A stretch of 8,185 nucleotides of DNA from an uncultured bacterium (lineage in GTDB: Bacteria; Cyanobacteriota; Vampirovibrionia; Gastranaerophilales; Gastranaerophilaceae). Positions within the stretch are counted from its first letter, which is position 1, and each line of letters opens with the position of its first letter. Below the pieces are notes generated by a model. The model saw only the letters and a program-made list of their open reading frames with translations. It had not been told where the DNA came from and searched no databases. The stretch lies in NCBI GenBank assembly GCA_937894665.1, contig CALAWF010000129.1, positions 1 through 8,185 of the forward strand. The letters run 5' to 3'. Below, piece by piece: positions 1-5,294 of the stretch. The translations under genes were made by a program, and so were the position numbers.

Positions 1-983
1 CTCAAGAATGTTAAACGTCCAACGAATGGGTCTGTCATAACTTTGAATGCTAAAGCTGAGAATGGTTCGTCATCAGAAGAATGTCTTTCAGTTTTTGTAC
101 CGTCTTCTAATTCACCTTCGATAGCTTTTACATCTACTGGAGATGGCATATAATCAACGATTGCGTTTAATAACAACTGAACACCTTTGTTTTTGAATGC
201 TGTACCACAAGTTACAGGAACGATTTTGTTTTCGCAAACTGCTTTTCTTAATACAGCTTTCAATTCGTCAATTGAAATTGAATCAGGATCTTCGAAGTAT
301 TTTTCCATCAAAGCATCATCTTCAGATGCGATAGCTTCAACCATAGCATCGTGATATTCTTTAGCTTTTTCTAACATATCAGCAGGAATATCTTCTTCTT
401 TAATATCTGTACCTAAATCGTTAGTATAGATTTCAGCTTTCATTGTCATAAGGTCAATTAAGCCTGTGAATTTATCTTCAGAACCGATTGGTAATTGGAT
501 AGGAACAGCGTTAGCACCTAATCTAGTTTTGATTTGGTCAACAACTCTGTAGAAATCAGCACCTGTTCTATCCATTTTGTTTACGAATACCATACGAGGA
601 ACTTCGTATCTGTTAGCTTGTCTCCAAACTGTTTCAGATTGAGATTGAACACCACCTACTGCACAGAATACAGCAACAACACCGTCTAATACACGTAAAG
701 AACGTTCAACTTCGATTGTGAAGTCAACGTGTCCAGGGGTATCAATGATGTTGATTTGGTGTCCTTTCCAAGTAGCTGTTACGGCAGCTGATTGGATAGT
801 AATACCACGTTCTTTTTCTTGTTCCATAAAGTCTGTTACAGCAGCACCATCGTGAGTTTCACCGATTTTGTGAGTTTTACCTGTGTAAAACAAAATACGT
901 TCTGTTGTAGTTGTTTTACCGGCGTCGATGTGGGCTGCAATACCAATGTTTCTAATTTTTTCCAATGGAGTTAATCTTGCCAT
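1..983 (-). CDS. fusA: Elongation factor G, N-terminal part (runs off the left edge)
   Basis: Translational GTPase that moves tRNA and mRNA through the ribosome after each peptide bond and helps recycle ribosomes. About 327 codons are visible from ATG at 983-981. The GTPase motifs stand in order: G1 AHIDAGKTT (residues 17-25), switch I with RGITI (59-63), G3 DTPGH (81-85), G4 NKMD (135-138), and the G5-like GTAFKNKG near 260-267. The start of domain II (DPFVGRLTFL) lies at the left edge. The protein begins MARLTPLEKIRNIGI, normal for EF-G, so the start is secure; a weak Shine-Dalgarno (AAGGGA) lies about 9 bases upstream. EF-G is about 690-700 aa, so roughly half is missing. Its 5' neighbours here are unknown genes, not rpsL-rpsG, and it has its own promoter. 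Confidence 0.98.
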   Translation of the reverse strand, partial: MARLTPLEKIRNIGIAAHIDAGKTTTTERILFYTGKTHKIGETHDGAAVTDFMEQEKERGITIQSAAVTATWKGHQINIIDTPGHVDFTIEVERSLRVLDGVVAVFCAVGGVQSQSETVWRQANRYEVPRMVFVNKMDRTGADFYRVVDQIKTRLGANAVPIQLPIGSEDKFTGLIDLMTMKAEIYTNDLGTDIKEEDIPADMLEKAKEYHDAMVEAIASEDDALMEKYFEDPDSISIDELKAVLRKAVCENKIVPVTCGTAFKNKGVQLLLNAIVDYMPSPVDVKAIEGELEDGTKTERHSSDDEPFSALAFKVMTDPFVGRLTFL

Positions 984-1043
984 TTTTTCTTTTCCCTTTT
1001 TTATTTATATGTACATCGCTATTTTATATTTAGCCTCACTATG

Positions 1044-1071
1044 ATTATCCCATAAAAATATTAGATTTCAA
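1044..1071 (-). promoter_or_regulatory. Sigma-70-type promoter of fusA
   Basis: Read on the minus strand, TTGAAA (1071-1066) is followed by a 16-base spacer and GATAAT (1049-1044). TG stands one base before the -10 box (TGGGATAAT), so it is an extended -10 element. Transcription would start near 1037, leaving a 5' leader of about 54 bases before the fusA ATG. It is the best promoter match in the gene-free region and is correctly placed for a gene that otherwise has no upstream partner. Confidence 0.65.
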
Positions 1072-1103
1072 TTAAAATAGAAGTTTTATTAACTTTTTTA
1101 AGG

Positions 1104-1180
1104 TAAGTCTATAAGTCTATAAGTGGATAAGTTGATAAGTTGTATAAAGGTAATAGGGGACAGGGAAATAAGGAAATAAG
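1104..1180. repeat. Degenerate 8-bp tandem repeats, TAAGnnnA family
   Basis: Five contiguous octamers run 1104-1143: TAAGTCTA twice, then TAAGTGGA, TAAGTTGA and TAAGTTGT. After a short interruption the same period returns as TAAGGAAA followed by TAAG (1169-1180). A third pair with the same period, GGCACTGA and GGCACTAA, lies at 1208-1223 inside the next inverted repeat. None of it is coding. It resembles in style the short tandemly repeated sequences of cyanobacterial genomes, which are usually heptamers; that comparison is from general knowledge. The 13-mer ATAAGGAAATAAG at 1168-1180 recurs exactly at 7699-7711, upstream of the pilin gene. Confidence 0.7.
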
Positions 1181-1197
1181 TTCGTTCAGAAGGCTTT

Positions 1198-1229
1198 AAG
1201 ACCTTATGGCACTGAGGCACTAAGGTCTT
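1198..1229. repeat. 9-bp perfect inverted repeat with octamer-repeat loop
   Basis: AAGACCTTA (1198-1206) pairs perfectly with TAAGGTCTT (1221-1229) around a 14-base loop. The loop contains most of a direct repeat, GGCACTGA-GGCACTAA, whose second copy reaches into the right arm. On the plus strand it is followed by TTATTGTG, on the minus strand by AAAGCC, so neither side has a good T-tract. It could be a weak terminator, an RNA processing hairpin, or a palindromic dispersed repeat. It sits between the terminator of the upstream genes and the fusA promoter. Confidence 0.5.
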
Positions 1230-1280
1230 TATTGTGTTATCCCTCAAGAATGATGTATTATTTTTATTGCTTTATTCCCA

Positions 1281-1320
1281 TACAAAAGGGAAGTGGCTTT
1301 TCAACCACTTCGCTTTTGTA
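1281..1320 (-). terminator. A-tract/T-tract hairpin ending the two-paralogue transcript
   Basis: TACAAAAG (1281-1288) and CTTTTGTA (1313-1320) flank an inner stem GAAGTGG (1290-1296) / CCACTTC (1305-1311) with an 8-base loop and a single G/G mismatch. On either strand the GC stem is preceded by AAAA and followed by TTTT, as in bidirectional intrinsic terminators. It begins 16 bases after the stop codon of the 1337-1894 gene, so on the minus strand it should end that transcript. No plus-strand gene upstream needs it. Confidence 0.7.
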
Positions 1321-1336
1321 TATTTATGTCATTCTG

Positions 1337-1894
1337 TTATTCAGCGTCTTTACTTCCAAATTTTGAGAATAAATCATTTGCTTTATTTTCAACGGCTTCT
1401 GTTAGTTCTTTGTTCGCTTTTTCTTGTGCAACTCTTTCGATTTCTCTATTATCTAATTCTTTCGTAATCATTGCAATTTTTTCTAATTCTGTAGGAGCAG
1501 AACTAATTTTTTTGTATGCAGCATCTGCAGCCTCACTTGAAGCATACTGGATTGCTTCTTGTATTTTTTTACCTTTGTTATAACCATAAATTTCTGTTCC
1601 ATCCCATAAGGTACTAAAAGTTAAAAAGTTTGAGGGTGAGAGCTTGTCTGATTTATCTGTAGGTTTAACGTCAAAGAATCCTCTATATTTGTTTGCATAT
1701 GGAGAAGTAATTCTCGGTTCTAAATTTTCTAAAATTTCCATATGATAATATTTAGTATCTTTTAAATTCTCTCCAATTCGTTCAAGAGTTTCCAATGTTT
1801 CCATTGGTGCTTTTTTTAATGATTCCATTGCTTCCGGTTTAATTTTTAACGCCATTCCGAAGTTTGGAGAAGAGTAATTGTTGTTAACTTGCAT
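1337..1894 (-). CDS. Uncharacterised 185-aa protein, larger of two tandem paralogues
   Basis: No function recognised. It begins MQVNNNYSSPNFG, almost the same as its upstream neighbour (1928-2371). The two also share NLEP(R/K)I (57-62 here), VKP (76-78), T(L/I)WDG (95-99) and EA..AY.KI (121-130), so they are paralogues from a tandem duplication. This copy adds a charged, probably helical C-terminal extension (about 146-185) ending FSKFGSKDAE. There is no signal peptide or membrane segment, so it is probably cytoplasmic or exported by a non-Sec route. ATG is at 1894-1892 with AAAGGA 6 bases upstream. It lies 33 bases after the stop of its paralogue and is probably co-transcribed with it. Short N-terminal tags ending in FG are, from memory, common on unknown proteins of Gastranaerophilales; treat that as a hint. 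Confidence 0.85.
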   Translation of the reverse strand: MQVNNNYSSPNFGMALKIKPEAMESLKKAPMETLETLERIGENLKDTKYYHMEILENLEPRITSPYANKYRGFFDVKPTDKSDKLSPSNFLTFSTLWDGTEIYGYNKGKKIQEAIQYASSEAADAAYKKISSAPTELEKIAMITKELDNREIERVAQEKANKELTEAVENKANDLFSKFGSKDAE

Positions 1895-1927
1895 AATTTT
1901 TCCTTTCTGCTATTTCTTATATGTTTT

Positions 1928-2371
1928 TTATAATTCTATTTGATGACTTCCAAGAAGTTTAAATGTTTCAATTGCTTGTCTTATCGGAGTTTTAGCAACT
2001 TTGATTTTATTATACGCTTCAAGTGCTTCATCTTTTGTTTCAAATGGAAATCTTAAACAGTACTTTTGACCTTTTCGTCTAAATTTCACAAGAGGAGAAC
2101 CGTCCCAAATTGTTGTTATGTTTAGTTCATTTGAACTCGGTTTTACAGGATGAAACATTTTTGAATAAATATCTAATCCCTTTCCATAAATTTTTGGCTC
2201 AAGATTGTCGGTTAACTCAAGGGTTTTATCTGTAAATTTGGCTAAATCTTTTTCCGCTTGTTTTATTGCCGCAGCATCTTCCGGAGATAGTGTATGTAAA
2301 ATCTTTTTTGCTTCGGATCTAACCTTTAAAGAGCCAAAATGTGGGGATGTATAATTGTTTGAAATTTGCAC
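1928..2371 (-). CDS. Uncharacterised 147-aa protein, smaller tandem paralogue, GTG start
   Basis: No function recognised. The start codon is GTG (2371-2369), supported by a Shine-Dalgarno GAAGGA 8 bases upstream and by alignment of its first 13 residues, (M)QISNNYTSPHFG, with the neighbouring paralogue at 1337-1894. Shared blocks continue through NLEPKI (56-61), VKP (76-78), TTIWDG (86-91) and DEALEAYNKI (114-123). It lacks the charged C-terminal extension of the other copy and a short insertion between VKP and the WDG block. It has no transmembrane segment or signal peptide. The gene begins 91 bases after the dehydrogenase stop codon, and no convincing promoter or terminator was seen in that gap, so it may share the dehydrogenase transcript. 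Confidence 0.85.
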   Translation of the reverse strand: MQISNNYTSPHFGSLKVRSEAKKILHTLSPEDAAAIKQAEKDLAKFTDKTLELTDNLEPKIYGKGLDIYSKMFHPVKPSSNELNITTIWDGSPLVKFRRKGQKYCLRFPFETKDEALEAYNKIKVAKTPIRQAIETFKLLGSHQIEL

Positions 2372-2379
2372 TTACTAAT

Positions 2380-2385
2380 TCCTTC
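2380..2385 (-). promoter_or_regulatory. Shine-Dalgarno fixing the GTG start of the 147-aa gene
   Basis: GAAGGA on the minus strand lies 8 bases before GTG at 2371. With the paralogue alignment it rules out a later ATG and shows that the full NNYTSPHFG tag is translated. Confidence 0.7.
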
Positions 2386-2462
2386 TATATAAAACGATTC
2401 GTAAGTGTATTAAAGCTCCTAAATATAAAATTTGCTTTTATTTTGATAAAGATGAAGTTTTG

Positions 2463-3170
2463 TTAAATTCCAACAGATAATCCTGCACAAATATTTATTG
2501 ATTGACCGGTAATTCCTTTTGCTTCTTCTGAAATTAAGTATTTTACAAGTCCTGCAATTTCTTCCGGTTTAACAAACCTTCTTTGAGGAATGCTTTCCAA
2601 AATTTCTTCTTCTGAAAATTCACTATCTTCTATAGAGGATTTTCCTAACTCCGTATCAACCCAACCGGGGTTAATTGTATTCACTGTAATTCCAAATTCT
2701 GCAAGTTCTAATCCTGTCGCTTTAGAAAGACCAATTAGTCCGGCTTTTGTTGAAGAATAAATGCTTGCATATGCTTCTCCCATAACGCCTGATATGGAGC
2801 CAATATTGATAATTCTTCCAAATTTATTTTTTTTCATATGGGAAACAGAGCATTTCATTAAATAAATTGGAGCTTTTAAATTAACTGCAAGCATGCTGTT
2901 TAGTTTTGAGATTTCAGTGTCTTCAATTCCGCAATAAATATAATCCCCTGCGTTATTTACCAAAATATCAATACCTTTTTCTTTAATAAAATCTCCAAGT
3001 TTAATTAAATTTTCTTCTTTTGAAAGGTCGCAAACAAAATACATTCCTTCTCCAAATTCTTTGAGATTGTTTTCGCTTCTTGCCGTAACGTAAACATTTC
3101 CATAACTTTGAAGATTTTGAGCGATAACTTTCCCAATTCCTCTTGATGCTCCGGTTACTAGTATATTCAT
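2463..3170 (-). CDS. Short-chain dehydrogenase/reductase, FabG-like
   Basis: Classical SDR of 235 aa, a cytoplasmic NAD(P)H-dependent oxidoreductase with a Rossmann fold. Cofactor motif TGASRGIG is at residues 6-13, NNAG at 72-75, the catalytic-tetrad Asn at N97, the catalytic Ser at S125 (NIGSISG), and YSSTK at 138-142 with Tyr138 and Lys142. PGW follows at 168-170 and the usual C-terminal GITGQSINICAG at 219-230. It is slightly shorter than FabG (about 245 aa). It may be a 3-oxoacyl-ACP reductase, but no fatty-acid genes are nearby and SDR substrates cannot be told from sequence. An arginine follows the first glycine motif region (TARS, 29-32), which would suit NADPH. ATG at 3170 has AGGAG 9 bases upstream. 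A strong terminator lies only 38 bases before the start, so its promoter must be very close or it relies on read-through. Confidence 0.93.
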   Translation of the reverse strand: MNILVTGASRGIGKVIAQNLQSYGNVYVTARSENNLKEFGEGMYFVCDLSKEENLIKLGDFIKEKGIDILVNNAGDYIYCGIEDTEISKLNSMLAVNLKAPIYLMKCSVSHMKKNKFGRIINIGSISGVMGEAYASIYSSTKAGLIGLSKATGLELAEFGITVNTINPGWVDTELGKSSIEDSEFSEEEILESIPQRRFVKPEEIAGLVKYLISEEAKGITGQSINICAGLSVGI

Positions 3171-3208
3171 TTCGTTTTGCTCCTTTATGAAAATAATTTT
3201 ATGGCGTT

Positions 3209-3234
3209 AAAAAATCCCCGAGAGTTCGGGGATT
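3209..3234 (-). terminator. Intrinsic terminator of the NUDIX-secG operon
   Basis: On the minus strand AATCCCCG (3234-3227), a 6-base loop, and CGGGGATT (3220-3213) form an 8-bp perfect stem. A run of T follows (complement of A3214-A3209). It lies 25 bases after the secG stop codon and is the clearest terminator on this strand. Confidence 0.9.
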
Positions 3235-3259
3235 AAAATTTTATTGTTTGGATAATTTT

Positions 3260-3484
3260 CTATTTAACAAGTCCAAAACCTAGAAGGAATGTGCAGAAAA
3301 TAAAGATTGCACAAATAATTCCTGTTAGTTTATTCAAACCTTTTTCGGCACTTTTTTGTGATGCAAAAACATGCGATGCTCCACCAATTCCTCCGATTCC
3401 ATCACCTTTTGGAGAGTGAAGCAATACTAGAATTGTTAAAAGTACTGCCGCAACAGTTTCTATTGTCCATAATATATTAGCCAT
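3260..3484 (-). CDS. secG: Protein translocase subunit SecG
   Basis: Small inner-membrane subunit of the SecYEG translocon, which supports SecA-driven protein export. At 74 aa it is typical of the family. Two hydrophobic segments (about 7-24 and 53-72) flank a glycine-rich cytoplasmic loop. That loop contains LLHSPKGDGIGGIGG, matching the conserved SecG pattern of a hydrophobic stretch, a basic residue and glycines. ATG (3484-3482) overlaps the stop codon of the upstream NUDIX gene by one base (TAATG), so translation is probably coupled; AAGGAG lies about 11 bases upstream inside that gene. The transcript ends at the hairpin 25 bases downstream. Confidence 0.93.
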   Translation of the reverse strand: MANILWTIETVAAVLLTILVLLHSPKGDGIGGIGGASHVFASQKSAEKGLNKLTGIICAIFIFCTFLLGFGLVK

Positions 3485-4164
3485 TATTTAGTTTTCTCCT
3501 TTTTAATAAAATGTGCTCTTTTTGAGTTTAATTCAATGTTCTCAAAAGTATATAGTCTTGCCGGACGTTTTGAGGATGATTTTGTGTATTCTTCAAGTTC
3601 AATCAAACCATTTGTTGCAAGAGCTTTTTTTCTAAAATTACGTTTATCCAATTTTCTTTCCATGATAAGTTCGTAAGCCTTTTGCATTTCAGTAAGAGTG
3701 AATTTCTCCGGTAACAATTGATATGCAACAGGACATAATTCAAGTCTTTCTCTTGTTCTTTTTAGAGAATATTGGATAATTTCTTTGTGGTCATAAGCAA
3801 GAGGTGGAAGATCACTAACTTTGTGCCAACCTAATTCCGGAGTTGAAACAATTTTGATGTCTTCTGATCTAACTAAAGCAAAATATGCACAAGTGATTAC
3901 ACGGGCATTAGGGTGTCGAAGAGGGTCGCCAAATGTATATAACTGTTCAAGGTAAATGTTATCTACATCGGTTTTTTCTTTCAAAACTCTTAAAGCAGCT
4001 TCATCCAGATTTTCTGATAATCTTACATAACCACCAGGGATAGCCCATCTTCCTTTGAAGGGTTCGGTGGTTCTTTTTACAAGCAATACGTGAATTGCAT
4101 TGTTTTTAATTGTCAAAATAACTACGTCGACTGTGATTTCGTGTGTTTTAGTTTCGTTAAACAT
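3484..4164 (-). CDS. NrtR-like NUDIX/winged-helix protein with degenerate NUDIX box
   Basis: Probable transcriptional regulator of 226 aa. The N-terminal NUDIX domain (about 8-140) contains the GRWAIPGGYV core. The signature G-x5-E-x7-RE-U-x-EE-x-G is broken: G45 and E51 are present, but RE reads R59-V60, EE reads E63-K64, and the final G is Asp66. Loss of these metal-binding glutamates argues against hydrolase activity and fits the NrtR family, whose NUDIX domain often serves as a ligand sensor. The C-terminal part (about 145-210), with FTLTEMQKAYE, LDKRNFRKKAL and RPARLYTF, is the family's winged helix-turn-helix. The ATG at 4164 is preferred over one 18 codons earlier because the family begins shortly before ITVDVVIL and AAAGGG lies 11 bases upstream. 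NrtR proteins usually control NAD metabolism, but no such gene is in view. It overlaps secG and is divergent from the peptidoglycan hydrolase. Confidence 0.88.
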   Translation of the reverse strand: MFNETKTHEITVDVVILTIKNNAIHVLLVKRTTEPFKGRWAIPGGYVRLSENLDEAALRVLKEKTDVDNIYLEQLYTFGDPLRHPNARVITCAYFALVRSEDIKIVSTPELGWHKVSDLPPLAYDHKEIIQYSLKRTRERLELCPVAYQLLPEKFTLTEMQKAYELIMERKLDKRNFRKKALATNGLIELEEYTKSSSKRPARLYTFENIELNSKRAHFIKKEKTK

Positions 4165-4196
4165 TCTTATAATAACCCTTTGCCTAATATAAATAT

Positions 4197-4226
4197 ATAA
4201 TAAACATACCTGATACAATTAATCAA
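4197..4226 (-). promoter_or_regulatory. Possible promoter of the NUDIX-secG operon
   Basis: On the minus strand TTGATT (4226-4221), an 18-base spacer and TATTAT (4202-4197) give a passable sigma-70 match about 33 bases before the preferred ATG. The surrounding DNA is so AT-rich that several alternative registers exist, so the exact boxes are uncertain. Confidence 0.35.
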
Positions 4227-4233
4227 TTTGTAA

Positions 4234-4289
4234 AAATATTTAATATTTGTTAACAATTTCTGCCGAAATATGCAATTTGTATATACAAA
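4234..4289. promoter_or_regulatory. Cluster of palindromes in a divergent intergenic region
   Basis: Three short palindromes lie between the NUDIX regulator and the divergent hydrolase gene. AAATATT-T-AATATTT is at 4234-4248, TTGTTAACAA at 4247-4256, and the perfect 14-mer TTTGTATATACAAA at 4276-4289. AT-rich DNA produces such palindromes by chance, but three between a regulator gene and a divergent gene make operator sites plausible, perhaps for autoregulation. No specific protein can be assigned. Confidence 0.35.
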
Positions 4290-4326
4290 AATACTTTATA
4301 TATGTACAGGGGATATAAGAGATATT

Positions 4327-5196
4327 ATGACAAACGTTTATATGGCAGCATTACATAGTCGAATTGACCATATGGGTCCTCCACCATCAGCAATGGGAGG
4401 AAATCCATTCGCTGGTCCTTGCTGCCCAAATATGTTTTCAATCTCTACTCCTAGTCTTGGAATGGCTTTAGCAGGAGCATATATGAATGCTCCAATTATG
4501 CCTATGTATCCATCATTCTGTGGATTTGGTACAATGCCATCTCTTTTTTCAATTGCTGCAACAACCGCTGCTGCTTCTGCAGCTCCATATGTTGGAACAT
4601 TTGGTTCATTGACTATGCCTCAAACTTATCAATTGCCAAGTTTCAACTATTCAATGCCAACATTATCTACATTCCCAACATTTAACTTTGGACCTGTTTC
4701 ATATAACTTCAATTTCTCTTATGGATCTTCAAATCCATTCTCAACAGAATCATCTTCTTCAAATTATGAATTCAACTCTTCTTCAAAAATTAAACAGGGA
4801 TTGTTGAAAGGAAATTTGAAAGGTAAAGAAGCTGTAATTACTCAACTTTGCGAAAAATACAATGTTGATGTTGCTTTAGTTTTATCAATTATCGGTCAAG
4901 AATCAGGTTTTGGTACCAGCAACTTAGCTCAACATAACAACTTTATGGGTTATAGAGCTGCCGGTGATGCAGGAAAAAGTTCAAAAGGTTTTGGTTATTT
5001 CTCAACTCCTGAAAAAGGATTAGAAGCTGCAATCAGAAATATCTCAAAATACCCTCAAAAATATGCTTCAAAAGGTGTTAAAAAAGCCGATATGAATAAT
5101 ATTGACGCAATTGGTCAAATCTATTGCGAAGGTTCTTCTTATTCATCAGCAATCAAAAATATCTATAACAAAACTGTAAAAAGTTATTTAGCATAA
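4327..5196 (+). CDS. Glucosaminidase-domain peptidoglycan hydrolase with low-complexity N-terminus
   Basis: Probable cell-wall hydrolase of 289 aa that cleaves the glycan backbone next to N-acetylglucosamine. The C-terminal part (about 160-285) has the glucosaminidase pattern: VALVLSIIGQESGFGTSNLA with the likely catalytic Glu192, NNFMGYRA, then FSTPEKGLEAAIRNISKY. The first 150 residues are low complexity, rich in Ser, Phe, Pro, Gly, Tyr, Asn and Met, with a CCPN pair and aromatic clusters such as FNFGPVSYNFNFSYG. No Sec signal peptide or lipobox is visible, which is odd for a wall hydrolase. The moderately hydrophobic Ala-rich stretch (about 47-90) is not at the terminus. ATG at 4327 is preferred; an earlier in-frame ATG at 4270 lies in promoter-like AT-rich DNA and overlaps a palindrome. 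The ribosome site is weak (AAGAG about 6 bases or GGGGA about 14 bases upstream). Confidence 0.8.
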   Translation: MTNVYMAALHSRIDHMGPPPSAMGGNPFAGPCCPNMFSISTPSLGMALAGAYMNAPIMPMYPSFCGFGTMPSLFSIAATTAAASAAPYVGTFGSLTMPQTYQLPSFNYSMPTLSTFPTFNFGPVSYNFNFSYGSSNPFSTESSSSNYEFNSSSKIKQGLLKGNLKGKEAVITQLCEKYNVDVALVLSIIGQESGFGTSNLAQHNNFMGYRAAGDAGKSSKGFGYFSTPEKGLEAAIRNISKYPQKYASKGVKKADMNNIDAIGQIYCEGSSYSSAIKNIYNKTVKSYLA

Positions 5197-5217
5197 GGAT
5201 TAATATTTAATTTACAA

Positions 5218-5261
5218 AAAGTACATATTTTCTTGAAGTCTGGAATTGTTTCGTGTACTTT
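5218..5261 (+). promoter_or_regulatory. Inverted repeat and possible promoter before minC
   Basis: AAAGTACA (5218-5225) pairs perfectly with TGTACTTT (5254-5261) across 28 bases, 21 bases after the hydrolase stop codon and 33 bases before minC. There is no T-tract, so it does not look like a terminator. Within it TTGAAG (5233-5238), 17 bases, and TACTTT (5256-5261) give a weak sigma-70 match for a minCDE promoter. If the hairpin forms in a transcript from the hydrolase gene, it could shape processing or read-through. Confidence 0.35.
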
Positions 5262-5294
5262 ATCCATGTAACCAAATTTATAAGAAAGGGAAAA

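Noticed and set aside
792..974. Plus-strand open frame of 60 codons
   Set aside because: Lies wholly opposite the GTPase domain of fusA, with Phe/Cys/Ser-rich content and no ribosome site.
1081..1099. AAGTT-TTATT-AACTT followed by T5, a terminator-like element
   Set aside because: The 5-bp stem is A/T-dominated and no plus-strand gene needs it; likely chance in AT-rich DNA just upstream of the fusA promoter.
1104..1229. CRISPR array
   Set aside because: The repeats are 8 bp, contiguous and degenerate, with no spacers and no cas genes.
1234..1583. Two plus-strand open frames
   Set aside because: They run over the terminator and opposite the 185-aa gene, whose frame is supported by its paralogue and ribosome site.
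4270..4326. Earlier ATG for the glucosaminidase protein (19 extra residues)
   Set aside because: No ribosome site, overlaps a 14-bp palindrome and likely promoter DNA; the added residues do not form a convincing signal peptide.
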